A stretch of DNA of 64,000 nucleotides from positions 62,001 to 126,000 of the forward strand of contig NZ_QKRX01000005.1 in assembly GCF_003284585.1 (NCBI RefSeq), in the 5' to 3' direction. The translations under genes and the position numbers were made by a program. This document shows positions 56,246-64,000 of this stretch, in pieces. The notes beneath the pieces were generated by a model. That model made no database searches, was not told the DNA's origin, and was given only the letters and a program-made list of their open reading frames with translations. Position 1 is the first letter of the stretch; each line of letters starts with the position of its first letter. This DNA is from Nitrincola tibetensis (GTDB taxonomy: Bacteria; Pseudomonadota; Gammaproteobacteria; Pseudomonadales; Balneatricaceae).

Positions 56246-57802
56246 ATGAAAACTCAACGCTTTTTTTTGAAAAGCTGTCTTGCGTTGCTCTTGTCTGGAG
56301 TGGTTTGCGTATCGACACAAACCTTCGCACAAGGTCCAACGAAAGCGAACACCCTATCGATCGGTGGTCCATTTGAATTTACCAGCCAAGATCCTTCACA
56401 ACAGGGTTACTTATTTACAAGAATGCAAGTCGCAGAAACCCTAGTGGATGTCGCGCCGGATGGACGCTTATTGCCAGGACTCGCCGAGGCTTGGCAGGTG
56501 GACGATACCGGTTTGATTTGGCAATTTGCGCTGCGTGAGGGAGTGGCGTTTCACGATGGACATTTGCTAGATGCACATGCCGTGTTAAACAGTATTGAGC
56601 AGGCGCTGAATAAGCATGGACCTTTAGCGCAGGTTCCAATCGCATCCTTAGCGGTGCTATCGGATCAAACGCTGCAGATAACCTTGGAGCAGCCTTACAC
56701 CCTGCTTCCGGCCGTATTGGCACATTACTCCACGGTGATCATATCACCCAAGACGTATAACCCTGAGGGGCAGGTTGATCAATTGCATGCAACGGGCCCT
56801 TATCAAATTGAAACCATCCAACCTCCACATAAACTACTTGTGAAGCGCTTTGATGGCTATTGGGGGCAGGCGGCGTCGATTGAGTATGCGGAGTATTTGA
56901 CGGGGCATCGCGGTGAAAGCCGCACCTTACAAGCGCGCAGTGGCCAAGCCGATATCACACTCACACTAGACCCTGCGAGTATGAATAGCTTAAAGCGCGA
57001 GCGTTATTTAAACCTACACTCTGATCTTATTCCTCGCAGTATTCTGATTAAACTGAACAACGGCCATCCGTTTCTTGATCATATAGATGCTCGTCAGGCA
57101 TTAAGTTTAGCCTTAGATCGAACAGGCATCGCCAATGCGATTTTACGTGTCCCTGGCTCAGAGGCCAATCAGCTGGTGCCCTCATCACTTGCCGCTTGGC
57201 ATCGCCAAGACTTACCGCCAGCGGTACGCGACTTACAGAGGGCAAAAGCATTATTGGCCGAGTTAGGTTGGCAGGCAGGTGCGGATGGCGTGTTGGTTCG
57301 CGAGGGAGAGCGCTTTAGTCTTAAGCTCATTACCTATGCCGATCGTCCTGAGTTGACTACAGTGGCAACCGCTATTCAGGCGCAGTTAGCTGAGCTGGGC
57401 GTAGAAGTGAACGTTGAGGTCACTAATTCCAGTGCGATCCCTTCCGGCCATCAAGATGGCAGTTTAGAAATGGCATTGATAGCGCGTAACTACGGGTTTA
57501 TTGCTGACCCTTTGGGCGTGATGATTGCAGATTTTGGTCAGCTCGGTGGCGGTGATTGGGGGGCGATGAATTGGCAGCATCCTGAAGTGGTTGAGTTGAT
57601 TTCTGAGTTAAAAGTTGAACAGGATGCCGATGCGTATTTTCAGAAGTCGCAACGCGTTGCCGAAGTCTTGGCTCAGGAGTTACCTCTGATCCCTGTGACG
57701 TTTTACACTCAGCAGACAGCGGTGAATACGCGAGTTAAACACTTTCGCTTTGATCCCTTTGAGCGTAATTATTACTTGAATGAGATGGAGCTTTCTAAGT
57801 AA
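56246..57802 (+). CDS. ABC importer substrate-binding protein (NikA/peptide type)
   Basis: 518 residues, signal peptide ending STQTFA. SBP_bac_5 domain: LSIGGPFEFTSQDPSQQGYL, LAEAWQVDDTGLIWQFALRE, ARQALSLALDRTGIANAIL. Resemblance is closest to NikA-like nickel/peptide binders. Substrate not certain: nickel complex, peptide, or another solute. ATG 56246 with AAGGA. Its stop codon overlaps the permease start by one base. Confidence 0.85.
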   Translation: MKTQRFFLKSCLALLLSGVVCVSTQTFAQGPTKANTLSIGGPFEFTSQDPSQQGYLFTRMQVAETLVDVAPDGRLLPGLAEAWQVDDTGLIWQFALREGVAFHDGHLLDAHAVLNSIEQALNKHGPLAQVPIASLAVLSDQTLQITLEQPYTLLPAVLAHYSTVIISPKTYNPEGQVDQLHATGPYQIETIQPPHKLLVKRFDGYWGQAASIEYAEYLTGHRGESRTLQARSGQADITLTLDPASMNSLKRERYLNLHSDLIPRSILIKLNNGHPFLDHIDARQALSLALDRTGIANAILRVPGSEANQLVPSSLAAWHRQDLPPAVRDLQRAKALLAELGWQAGADGVLVREGERFSLKLITYADRPELTTVATAIQAQLAELGVEVNVEVTNSSAIPSGHQDGSLEMALIARNYGFIADPLGVMIADFGQLGGGDWGAMNWQHPEVVELISELKVEQDADAYFQKSQRVAEVLAQELPLIPVTFYTQQTAVNTRVKHFRFDPFERNYYLNEMELSK

Positions 57803-58737
57803 TGAAGTCAATTCTCCTCAACCGTCTAATGCAGGCGGTTATGGTGGCTTGGGGTGTGGGTACCCTAACCTTTATTTTTATGCGAACGCTACCGGGCGAT
57901 ATGGCGTATCGTATTGCGGCGGGCCGCTATGGTCAGGACAATGTGACAGCGGAGGCGGCCGAGTTGGTTCGGCAAGAGCTTAATTTAGATGTATCGCCTT
58001 GGTTGGCCTATTTGAATTGGCTATGGGATTTGGTGCAGTTGAATTTCGGAACTTCTCTGATCAGTGGCGCCCCAGTGATACATGAAGTGCAGCATCAGCT
58101 TGGACATTCGTTAGGCCTTGCTTTCGTCGCGATTCTACTCTCAGCGATCATCGCTTTCCCTCTAGGAGTATTATCTGGCATGAGGGTAGGGGGGCTGTTT
58201 GATCGATGTTTACTGATCATATCCGCTTTATTACGTGCACAACCTGTGTTTGTCATAGGCTTGTTGTTAATCTTGCTCTTTGCGGTTAATTGGCGAATTT
58301 TTCCAGTTGCTGGCTTTGGAACCCCCGCTCACATTGTCTTGCCGGCTCTGGCGTTGGCCTTGGTTTTAGCGTCTGTTTCCAGTCGTGTGATCCGCGACAG
58401 TACGCATCGTGTTATTCATTCCTCTTTTTATACCTTCGCTCGGGTAAAAGGTTTATCAGCCTCTCAAACCTTTGCTCGGCATGGTTTGCGTAACCTGTCT
58501 GTCCCTGTAGTTGCGTTTATGGGGATTCAGTTGGTGGGGCTGATTGAAGGAATTGTCATGGTCGAGTCTTTGTTTTCTTGGCCTGGTATTGGGCATGGCT
58601 TGGCACATGCTATTTTTTCGCGCGATGTACCGATGATTCAAGGTACTGCGTTAATGATGGGATTAATCTTTGTTTGTTTAAATACGGTGATTGATATTGC
58701 CTGTTATCAATTGGATCCAAGAGGGCGTTTACAATGA
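57802..58737 (+). CDS. ABC importer permease (NikB/DppB type)
   Basis: 311 residues, six helices. MQAVMVAWGVGTLTFIFMRT at the start and ARVKGLSASQTFARHGLRNL as the EAA loop, then GLIEGIVMVESLFSWPGIGH. First permease of the importer; overlaps the next gene by four bases (ATGA). Confidence 0.92.
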   Translation: MKSILLNRLMQAVMVAWGVGTLTFIFMRTLPGDMAYRIAAGRYGQDNVTAEAAELVRQELNLDVSPWLAYLNWLWDLVQLNFGTSLISGAPVIHEVQHQLGHSLGLAFVAILLSAIIAFPLGVLSGMRVGGLFDRCLLIISALLRAQPVFVIGLLLILLFAVNWRIFPVAGFGTPAHIVLPALALALVLASVSSRVIRDSTHRVIHSSFYTFARVKGLSASQTFARHGLRNLSVPVVAFMGIQLVGLIEGIVMVESLFSWPGIGHGLAHAIFSRDVPMIQGTALMMGLIFVCLNTVIDIACYQLDPRGRLQ

Positions 58738-59531
58738 GCCTTGTCACTCTTCGTTTGCGTCCCTCTCAATGGGTCGGGGCTGCAATGATTTTAAGCCTAT
58801 TGATATTTGCCCTATTAGAAGCTTGGTTGCATTCAGGTCATTATGCGAAACAAAATCTTGCCAATTATTTGATGATGCCAAACGTTCAAGAATGGTTGGG
58901 CACGGATCAGTTTGGGCGCAGTATGATGGCTCGTATGGGTTCTGCGATACGTTTGTCCTTTTTGCTGAGCTTCTTTTGTGTGCTGACATCGGTGTTGCTC
59001 GGCTCTTTTCTGGGGGTGATGGCGGGCTGGTACGGCGGTTGGATTGATAGAGTATTAAACTGGGTTGTGAATATTTTGATGGCATTGCCCGGGTTGATTC
59101 TGGTGCTGCTTTTGGCTGCGATCCTGCCAGGGTCCTTTTTGATGCTGTATTTTGCCATTTCGTTGGTGCTATGGCTCGAATACTACCGAGTGGTGAGAGC
59201 GCTTACCCAAGTCGCAGTGAGCAGCCCACAAATGGAAGCCTCGCGCCAGCTGGGCTTTGGGCGTTTTTATCTGTTCAAACGCCACATTTGGCCAAGCTTG
59301 CAATCTTCTGTTCTAACCCTTGCCGCGTTTGGGGCGGCCAATTCGATTCTTGCCTTGGCATCCCTCGGTTTTATTTATGTTGGTTTACAGCCGCCTGTGG
59401 CTGAGTTGGGCTTGATGGTGGTTGAGCTCCTCCCTTACTTCGATGAAGCGCCTTGGATTCTTATGCAGCCCCTTGTTGCGATTTTTATGTTGGTGCTTGG
59501 GTTTAACTTGTTGGCAGGAAAAGCGAAATGA
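58734..59531 (+). CDS. ABC importer permease (NikC/DppC type)
   Basis: 265 residues. WLGTDQFGRSMMARMGSAIR, GSFLGVMAGWYGGWIDRVLN and the EAA loop MEASRQLGFGRFYLFKRHIW are standard for this family. Second permease; overlaps the ATPase gene by four bases. Confidence 0.92.
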   Translation: MSLVTLRLRPSQWVGAAMILSLLIFALLEAWLHSGHYAKQNLANYLMMPNVQEWLGTDQFGRSMMARMGSAIRLSFLLSFFCVLTSVLLGSFLGVMAGWYGGWIDRVLNWVVNILMALPGLILVLLLAAILPGSFLMLYFAISLVLWLEYYRVVRALTQVAVSSPQMEASRQLGFGRFYLFKRHIWPSLQSSVLTLAAFGAANSILALASLGFIYVGLQPPVAELGLMVVELLPYFDEAPWILMQPLVAIFMLVLGFNLLAGKAK

Positions 59532-60922
59532 CGCCCAGTATAGAAGTAAATGAGCTTTCGATCTTTGTTGGTCAACAGTGTTTGGTTGAGTCACTTTCTC
59601 TGCGTTTAATGCAAGGCACTCCGCTCACGATTTTAGGGCAAACGGGGTCTGGGAAAAGTTTATTGGCACAAGCGATCATGGGGCTTTTGCCGGAAGAAAT
59701 GTCGTTGCAAGGTGAAATTCTGTATGAAGGACAACCCTTGTTAACCTTGCCGAAAGCAAAGCGCCAAGCACTTTGGGGGCGAGCCTTGGCCATGCTGCCG
59801 CAAGAGCCTTGGCATGCGTTAGATCCTGTGATGAAAAGTCAGCAACAAGTGGCAGAGGTCTTTGAACTGGTGGGAGGCTTAGAAGAGGAGCAAGCCCAAG
59901 ACAAGGCAGGTCAAGCACTGGCTGAGATGGGGCTTGCACCTGCGAAGGATAAAATTCCCAGTCAGTTGTCGGGTGGGATGGCACAGCGCTTGGCATTTTT
60001 AGCCGCCACGGCGGCCGGTGGCGATCTCATTCTTGCGGATGAGCCGACCAAGGGTTTAGATTATTCGCGTCGTGATCAGATCGTGGCCTTGTTGCAATCG
60101 CGGCTCGTCAACGGCAGTTTGCTCACCATCACTCACGATGTTGATGTCGCACGTCAACTCGGTGGTGAGCTGATTGTTATGTGCCAAGGGCAGGTGGTTG
60201 AGCAGGGCGATGCCGCCACGATTTTGGCCCATCCGCAAGCGGACTATACACGGCAGTTACTCGCCGCTGAGCCCAGCAGCTGGAACAAAGTATCGGCACG
60301 AACTCAATCCAGCGCAGAGCCAATTGTGACGCTGGATAAAGTGGCATTGAGTCGAGGTGGAAATCGTTTGTTTAGTGATCTTTCCTTTCAACTTCATGCC
60401 GGAGAAATCCTTGGCATTGCCGGAGACAGTGGCACGGGTAAAAGCTCGTTAGGCGATCTTTTACTGGGCCATTTGCAACCCGATCAAGGTCGTATTCGCT
60501 ACGCAGAGACATACAAACGCCATCAATTACTGAAGCTTTATCAAGACCCGCCCGCTGCATTTTCACCTCATATTCCGCTGGGGCGTTTATTGCAAGAAGT
60601 GATTGATTTACATGGTTTAGATGCGGCCCAGATTCCACGTCTGATGACACGTTTAAAGTTGTCCGAAGGATTGTTGTCTAGAACCGCTCTCGAAGTCTCT
60701 GGAGGCGAGTTGCAGCGCATCGCTTTACTGCGCATCTTACTGTTAAAGCCTGTGTTGCTCTTTGCAGATGAGCCCACCTCACGCTTGGACTTGATCAGTG
60801 CTCAACGAATCATGGAATTACTGGTTGAGGTAGCACGTGAAGAAGGATGCGCGTTGGTGCTGGTCAGCCATGACCCGATTCTGGTTGAAAAGGTGTGTGA
60901 TCAGGTGATTCGGATTGCCTAG
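59528..60922 (+). CDS. Fused double ABC ATPase of the importer (NikDE type)
   Basis: 464 residues carrying two complete nucleotide-binding domains in one chain. The first has Walker A LGQTGSGKS, signature LSGGMAQR, Walker B LILADEPTKGLD. The second has AGDSGTGKS, SGGELQRI and LLFADEPTSRLD. In E. coli the equivalents are separate NikD and NikE. Last gene of the four-gene operon; the porin gene follows after 183 bases. Confidence 0.92.
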   Translation: MTPSIEVNELSIFVGQQCLVESLSLRLMQGTPLTILGQTGSGKSLLAQAIMGLLPEEMSLQGEILYEGQPLLTLPKAKRQALWGRALAMLPQEPWHALDPVMKSQQQVAEVFELVGGLEEEQAQDKAGQALAEMGLAPAKDKIPSQLSGGMAQRLAFLAATAAGGDLILADEPTKGLDYSRRDQIVALLQSRLVNGSLLTITHDVDVARQLGGELIVMCQGQVVEQGDAATILAHPQADYTRQLLAAEPSSWNKVSARTQSSAEPIVTLDKVALSRGGNRLFSDLSFQLHAGEILGIAGDSGTGKSSLGDLLLGHLQPDQGRIRYAETYKRHQLLKLYQDPPAAFSPHIPLGRLLQEVIDLHGLDAAQIPRLMTRLKLSEGLLSRTALEVSGGELQRIALLRILLLKPVLLFADEPTSRLDLISAQRIMELLVEVAREEGCALVLVSHDPILVEKVCDQVIRIA

Positions 60923-61037
60923 GCAATATAGTACTAAAGATTGGGTCGTAACGCTTACTGATGAGACGGATTAACACTTAAGCTGAATAAGCAAAAGGCA
61001 ATGGAATTAACGACTTGGGTTGAATGTTACCTAAGTT

Positions 61038-61105
61038 AAAAGCCCTTGATAATCACACAGCGTTGAATTCTAGACGAGTGATTTATCCAGCTATCGAGGG
61101 CTTTT
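61038..61105 (+). promoter_or_regulatory. Leader hairpin covering the porin ribosome-binding site
   Basis: AAAAGCCCTTGATA (61038-61051) and TATCGAGGGCTTTT (61092-61105) pair at 13 of 14 positions across a 40-base loop. The right arm contains the GAGGG ribosome-binding site, and its T-tract touches the ATG at 61106. It could block translation, or act as an attenuator that ends transcription just before the gene. Confidence 0.6.
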
Positions 61106-62167
61106 ATGAAAAATAAGAACATACTTAAAGCGTTACTTCCCACCTTAATTTCAGCGGTTTGTGTTGGCCATGCCAATGCTGGTATTACGCTGTATGATCA
61201 AGACGGCACGACTTTCTCAGCCGATGGTTTTTTGAACGCTTTTTATACCTATCAAGATCAAGGGGATAAAGAGACCTCTCGTGTACGCATGGGTTTTTTG
61301 CCGAACTATATCGGGTTTAATGCCGGAAAAGAGTTGGATGGGCTGACACTAGGCGCACGCTCTTCTTTCTGGGTCACCATTAATGATGTGAACAGTGACA
61401 ATAACAAAACGGACAACGGCATCGATGTTCGTCAGTTCTATGCCACGGTGGATGGTGATTTTGGTCAAGTTTTGTTTGGTAAAGATTTTGGTCTTTATGC
61501 ACGCAGCAATATTTTTAATGATGAGTTGCTGATGGGGGTTGGTTTAGCCCCTCAGGGTACGAGCGGGACGACCTTTGGCAATATCACAACGGGCTATCCT
61601 TATGCGAATCCGAACGCTCAGATTACTTACCGCACCCCTGATTTTAATGGCTTTAAACTGGCTGCCGGTATTCTGGACCCCAATAATGAGTCAGGCCGCA
61701 ACAGCTCCAAACCACGATTTGAAACAGAGCTGACCTATGCGCTGGACATGAATGGTCTGGGCTTAATGACCTGGTTGAGTGCAGCGGCAGGCAAGACCGA
61801 TGACGTGAGTTCACGTGGTGTTGCCTACGGCGCACGAATCTCCTACGAGGGACTTGCCTTAACCGCATCTGGATTTAACCAGAAAGGCATTAGTGCGGCG
61901 TTTGCCAGTGACAATCTGACGTCAGCTGATAAGACATCAGGTTACCTAACACAAGTCTCTTATGAATACGGCAAAGCCAAGGGCGTGTTGTCGTATGGCT
62001 TAACCGACAACAAAAACGGCACCAAGAATAACCTTCGCGGTGGCGCACTGTTTTACAGTTTAAATAGCAACTTGAAGCTAGTCGGTGAGTACACAGTGCA
62101 TAAGGCCAAAGGCACTCAAACAGACAACACGGATACCTTTGCAGTGGGTGCGGTGTTTAGCTGGTAG
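61106..62167 (+). CDS. General porin (Gram-negative porin family)
   Basis: 353 residues: signal peptide ending HANA, then GITLYDQDGTTFSADGFLNA. Porin core: VRQFYATVDGDFGQVLFGKD, PQGTSGTTFGNITTGYPYAN, NAQITYRTPDFNGFKLAAGI, and a final beta-strand TFAVGAVFSW ending in aromatic W. Trimeric outer-membrane porin. Its position after the ABC importer suggests it may admit that importer's solute. Confidence 0.88.
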   Translation: MKNKNILKALLPTLISAVCVGHANAGITLYDQDGTTFSADGFLNAFYTYQDQGDKETSRVRMGFLPNYIGFNAGKELDGLTLGARSSFWVTINDVNSDNNKTDNGIDVRQFYATVDGDFGQVLFGKDFGLYARSNIFNDELLMGVGLAPQGTSGTTFGNITTGYPYANPNAQITYRTPDFNGFKLAAGILDPNNESGRNSSKPRFETELTYALDMNGLGLMTWLSAAAGKTDDVSSRGVAYGARISYEGLALTASGFNQKGISAAFASDNLTSADKTSGYLTQVSYEYGKAKGVLSYGLTDNKNGTKNNLRGGALFYSLNSNLKLVGEYTVHKAKGTQTDNTDTFAVGAVFSW

Positions 62168-62186
62168 CTTTATCTAAACGCGTAAG

Positions 62187-62231
62187 GGCAACACACATAA
62201 CTTCCCCCTTCATTATGTGAGTTGCCTTTAT
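62187..62231 (+). terminator. Intrinsic terminator after the porin gene
   Basis: GGCAAC-A-CACATAA pairs with TTATGTG-A-GTTGCC around a C-rich loop, followed by TTTAT. Confidence 0.8.
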
Positions 62232-62400
62232 CACTTTACTACTAAAGTACCGATTTTTGATCCGCAAGTAGAATTACGATTCATTTAGCTGCCTAATATA
62301 ATTACAGTATCTACTAATATATCTGCTGAATTATGACGGCTCAGAAATTTACGTGTATCTTAAAGGTAAAACTGTCAGAGTCAGCTAGGGAGCTGTATAC

Positions 62401-63552
62401 ATGAACGCGCCCTTTAGGTTACAACCCATTCAAACGGCCATGTCCGATTCGTCCAATGCTCAGGCGGCGGCACAGGAATTAGCGACTCAATTACGTCATC
62501 CGGACTTAGGGTTTGTGCTCTTCTTTTGCTCAGCTGAATACGATCTTACTCTTTTAGGTGATGCGTTAGATCAGGTCTTTCAAGGCGTTCAGGTTGCAGG
62601 ATGTACAACGGCGGGCGAAATCACTCCTTTTGGGTATGCAAGAGGAACCGTGACGGCTATCGGCTTTGACCGACACTATTTTTCAATCGAAACAGCCTTA
62701 ATTGAAGATCTTCAAAGTTTTGGTTTGCAAAAAGCACAACATTTAGTGGACGATCTTATTTTGCGTGGGCGTCGTCAGCATATCGCGCCAACAAAAGGCC
62801 ATACCTTCAGCCTGACCCTTCTGGATGGGCTGTCGAGTCAAGAAGAAATGGTGCTGGTCGCCTTGGATTCGGCTTTGGGCAGTATTCCTCATTTTGGTGG
62901 CTCGGCAGGTGACGATATTCAGTTAGCCAATACACATATCTATGTGAATGGACGTTTTAGAACCGAAGCCGCCGTTGTGATTCTAATCAATACGCCCTTG
63001 GACTTTGAAGTGTTTACGACGCATCACATGCGCAGTCGTGGCCAGAAATTGATCGTAACGGAAGCCGACCCTGCGACACGGACCGTGTTAGAACTCAATG
63101 CGAGCCCAGCGGCGATTGAATATGCGGAAATGGTTGGGTTAACGCCAGAGGAATTAAATCCAGACGTGTTTGCACTCAATCCTTTAGCGGTTCGGATTGG
63201 GAGTGAATATTATGTTCGGTCAATCCAACGCGTGAATGCCGATATGAGTCTGACGTTTTATTGCGCAGTGGGTAAAGGCATTGTATTAACCTCGATGGAA
63301 CCTCAGCCGATCTTGCCTGATCTTGAACGGCGTTTTCGAGACATAGAACAACGTATAGGAGCGCCGCTTATCACCATTGGTTGTGACTGTTTCTTAAGAC
63401 GCCTAGAAACAGAGCATTTAGGTGCTTTGGATGAAGCGTCAGCCTTTTTGGTGAAACATAAGGTTGTCGGCTTTAATACCTACGGTGAGCACTTTGATGG
63501 AGTGCATATCAATCAAACATTTACAGGTGTTGTGATCGGTGGAGCGCGTTAA
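62401..63552 (+). CDS. nosP: FIST-domain sensor, NosP-like
   Basis: 383 residues: FIST N-domain (LGFVLFFCSAEYDLTLLGDA, VAGCTTAGEITPFGYARGTV) and FIST C-domain (LIVTEADPATRTVLELNASP, FNTYGEHFDGVHINQTFTGV). Co-directional and one-base-overlapping with a hybrid histidine kinase gene, as in the NosP/NahK pair of Pseudomonas, in which NosP binds heme-NO and regulates the kinase. The NO role is inferred from this arrangement. GGAG precedes the ATG. Confidence 0.85.
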   Translation: MNAPFRLQPIQTAMSDSSNAQAAAQELATQLRHPDLGFVLFFCSAEYDLTLLGDALDQVFQGVQVAGCTTAGEITPFGYARGTVTAIGFDRHYFSIETALIEDLQSFGLQKAQHLVDDLILRGRRQHIAPTKGHTFSLTLLDGLSSQEEMVLVALDSALGSIPHFGGSAGDDIQLANTHIYVNGRFRTEAAVVILINTPLDFEVFTTHHMRSRGQKLIVTEADPATRTVLELNASPAAIEYAEMVGLTPEELNPDVFALNPLAVRIGSEYYVRSIQRVNADMSLTFYCAVGKGIVLTSMEPQPILPDLERRFRDIEQRIGAPLITIGCDCFLRRLETEHLGALDEASAFLVKHKVVGFNTYGEHFDGVHINQTFTGVVIGGAR

Positions 63553-64000
63553 TGAACAATTTAACGGATGCGTCGGCTGCTACTATACGGATTGCGCAGT
63601 TAGAACAGGAAAATCAAAAGTTAAAGCGGATCAATCAGGCCTTAATCGAGCGTGTCGAAGCAGGCAGCTCCATGAGCGCGGCGCCTTATGCGGCGTTTGA
63701 ACACTCAGCCGCCTTAGCCGAACAGGTTCGAGATCGAACGGAGGCCTTGTCGATCGCCTTGTCTGAGTTAAAGCGCAGCAATCAGGCGCTAAAGCAAGCG
63801 AACCAAGAAGCGGCTACGGCTCATCAGCGTTTGATCGACGCCATTGAAAGTATTTCAGATGCCTTTGTGTTGTTTGATCAAGATCGACGTATTCTTCTCT
63901 TTAACAGTCGTTTTAGTGAGTACTGGGAGCAGACGGGTGTTCAAATTGGGCGAGGCACATCGATCAGTGACTTAAGGCGTTTGACCCGTGAAAAAGGGCT
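63552..64000 (+). CDS. nahK: NahK-like hybrid histidine kinase, N-terminal part (cut by window end)
   Basis: The visible 149 codons begin MNNLTDASAATIRIAQLEQE with a coiled coil (ENQKLKRINQALIERVEAG, then VRDRTEALSIALSELKRSNQ). A PAS-like domain follows: RLIDAIESISDAFVLFDQDR, FSEYWEQTGVQIGRG. This order is that of NahK/ErcS'-type kinases. Kinase and receiver domains would lie beyond the window. The ATG overlaps the stop of the FIST gene. Confidence 0.8.
   Translation, partial: MNNLTDASAATIRIAQLEQENQKLKRINQALIERVEAGSSMSAAPYAAFEHSAALAEQVRDRTEALSIALSELKRSNQALKQANQEAATAHQRLIDAIESISDAFVLFDQDRRILLFNSRFSEYWEQTGVQIGRGTSISDLRRLTREKG

Overview
The window reads as a chromosomal stretch of a marine-type gammaproteobacterium. 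The indicators are a Vibrio-like VpsP protein, an RfaH-type ops element, a FIST (NosP-type) and hybrid-kinase (NahK-type) pair, many chemoreceptors and c-di-GMP enzymes, and a general porin. I cannot name the species; an Oceanospirillales-like lineage is my guess. I could not recognise any rRNA, tRNA or CRISPR array.

Layout. (1) 0-7.6 kb: tail of an O-antigen ligase/polymerase-like gene, a thioredoxin-like DUF6436 protein, a chemoreceptor, then a decayed mobile patch (TnpB remnant directly followed by a truncated group II intron), then a diguanylate cyclase and a second chemoreceptor on the minus strand. (2) 7.9-43.5 kb: a long minus-strand extracellular polysaccharide locus. Read 5' to 3' on the minus strand it runs: UDP-glucuronate epimerase, vpsP-like, WcaJ-like initiating transferase, VanZ-like, a small secreted protein, outer-membrane barrel, export protein, Wzc-type tyrosine kinase, an exact ops element, PHP-type phosphatase, Wzx flippase, Wzy polymerase, six assembly genes (five glycosyltransferases and an acyltransferase), rmlA-C-D-B, manC, phosphomannomutase and ugd. 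The middle part (about 24-34 kb) is visibly AT-rich and contains three decayed ISAs1-type copies. (3) 10.5-19.3 kb: an accessory graveyard lodged between manC and the phosphomannomutase gene, with truncated rpn genes, DUF2442/DUF4160, a HEPN pair, vapBC, a broken hipBA, internally deleted manC, a galE tail, and six copies of a palindromic element of about 103 bp. (4) 43.7-64 kb: a GAF-PAS-GGDEF-EAL protein, 1-Cys peroxiredoxin, a DUF442 phosphatase-like protein, a DUF2339 membrane protein, tag, an esterase, ndh, a NikABC(DE)-like ABC importer with a porin, and the nosP-nahK-like pair cut by the window end.

How it works together. The sugar-nucleotide genes would supply dTDP-rhamnose, GDP-mannose, UDP-glucuronate and probably UDP-galacturonate. 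WcaJ starts the repeat unit on undecaprenyl phosphate, the glycosyltransferases extend it, Wzx/Wzy flip and polymerise it, and the kinase, phosphatase and export proteins control and export it. Several c-di-GMP proteins and a NosP/NahK-like pair fit biofilm control around this locus, but that link is inference.

The most notable unexplained structure is the family of 103-bp palindromes at 11-19 kb. Their flanks are recombined with each other. Toxin-antitoxin-like cassettes lie between them, several next to a short motif that resembles TTACACCGACCCCGAT.
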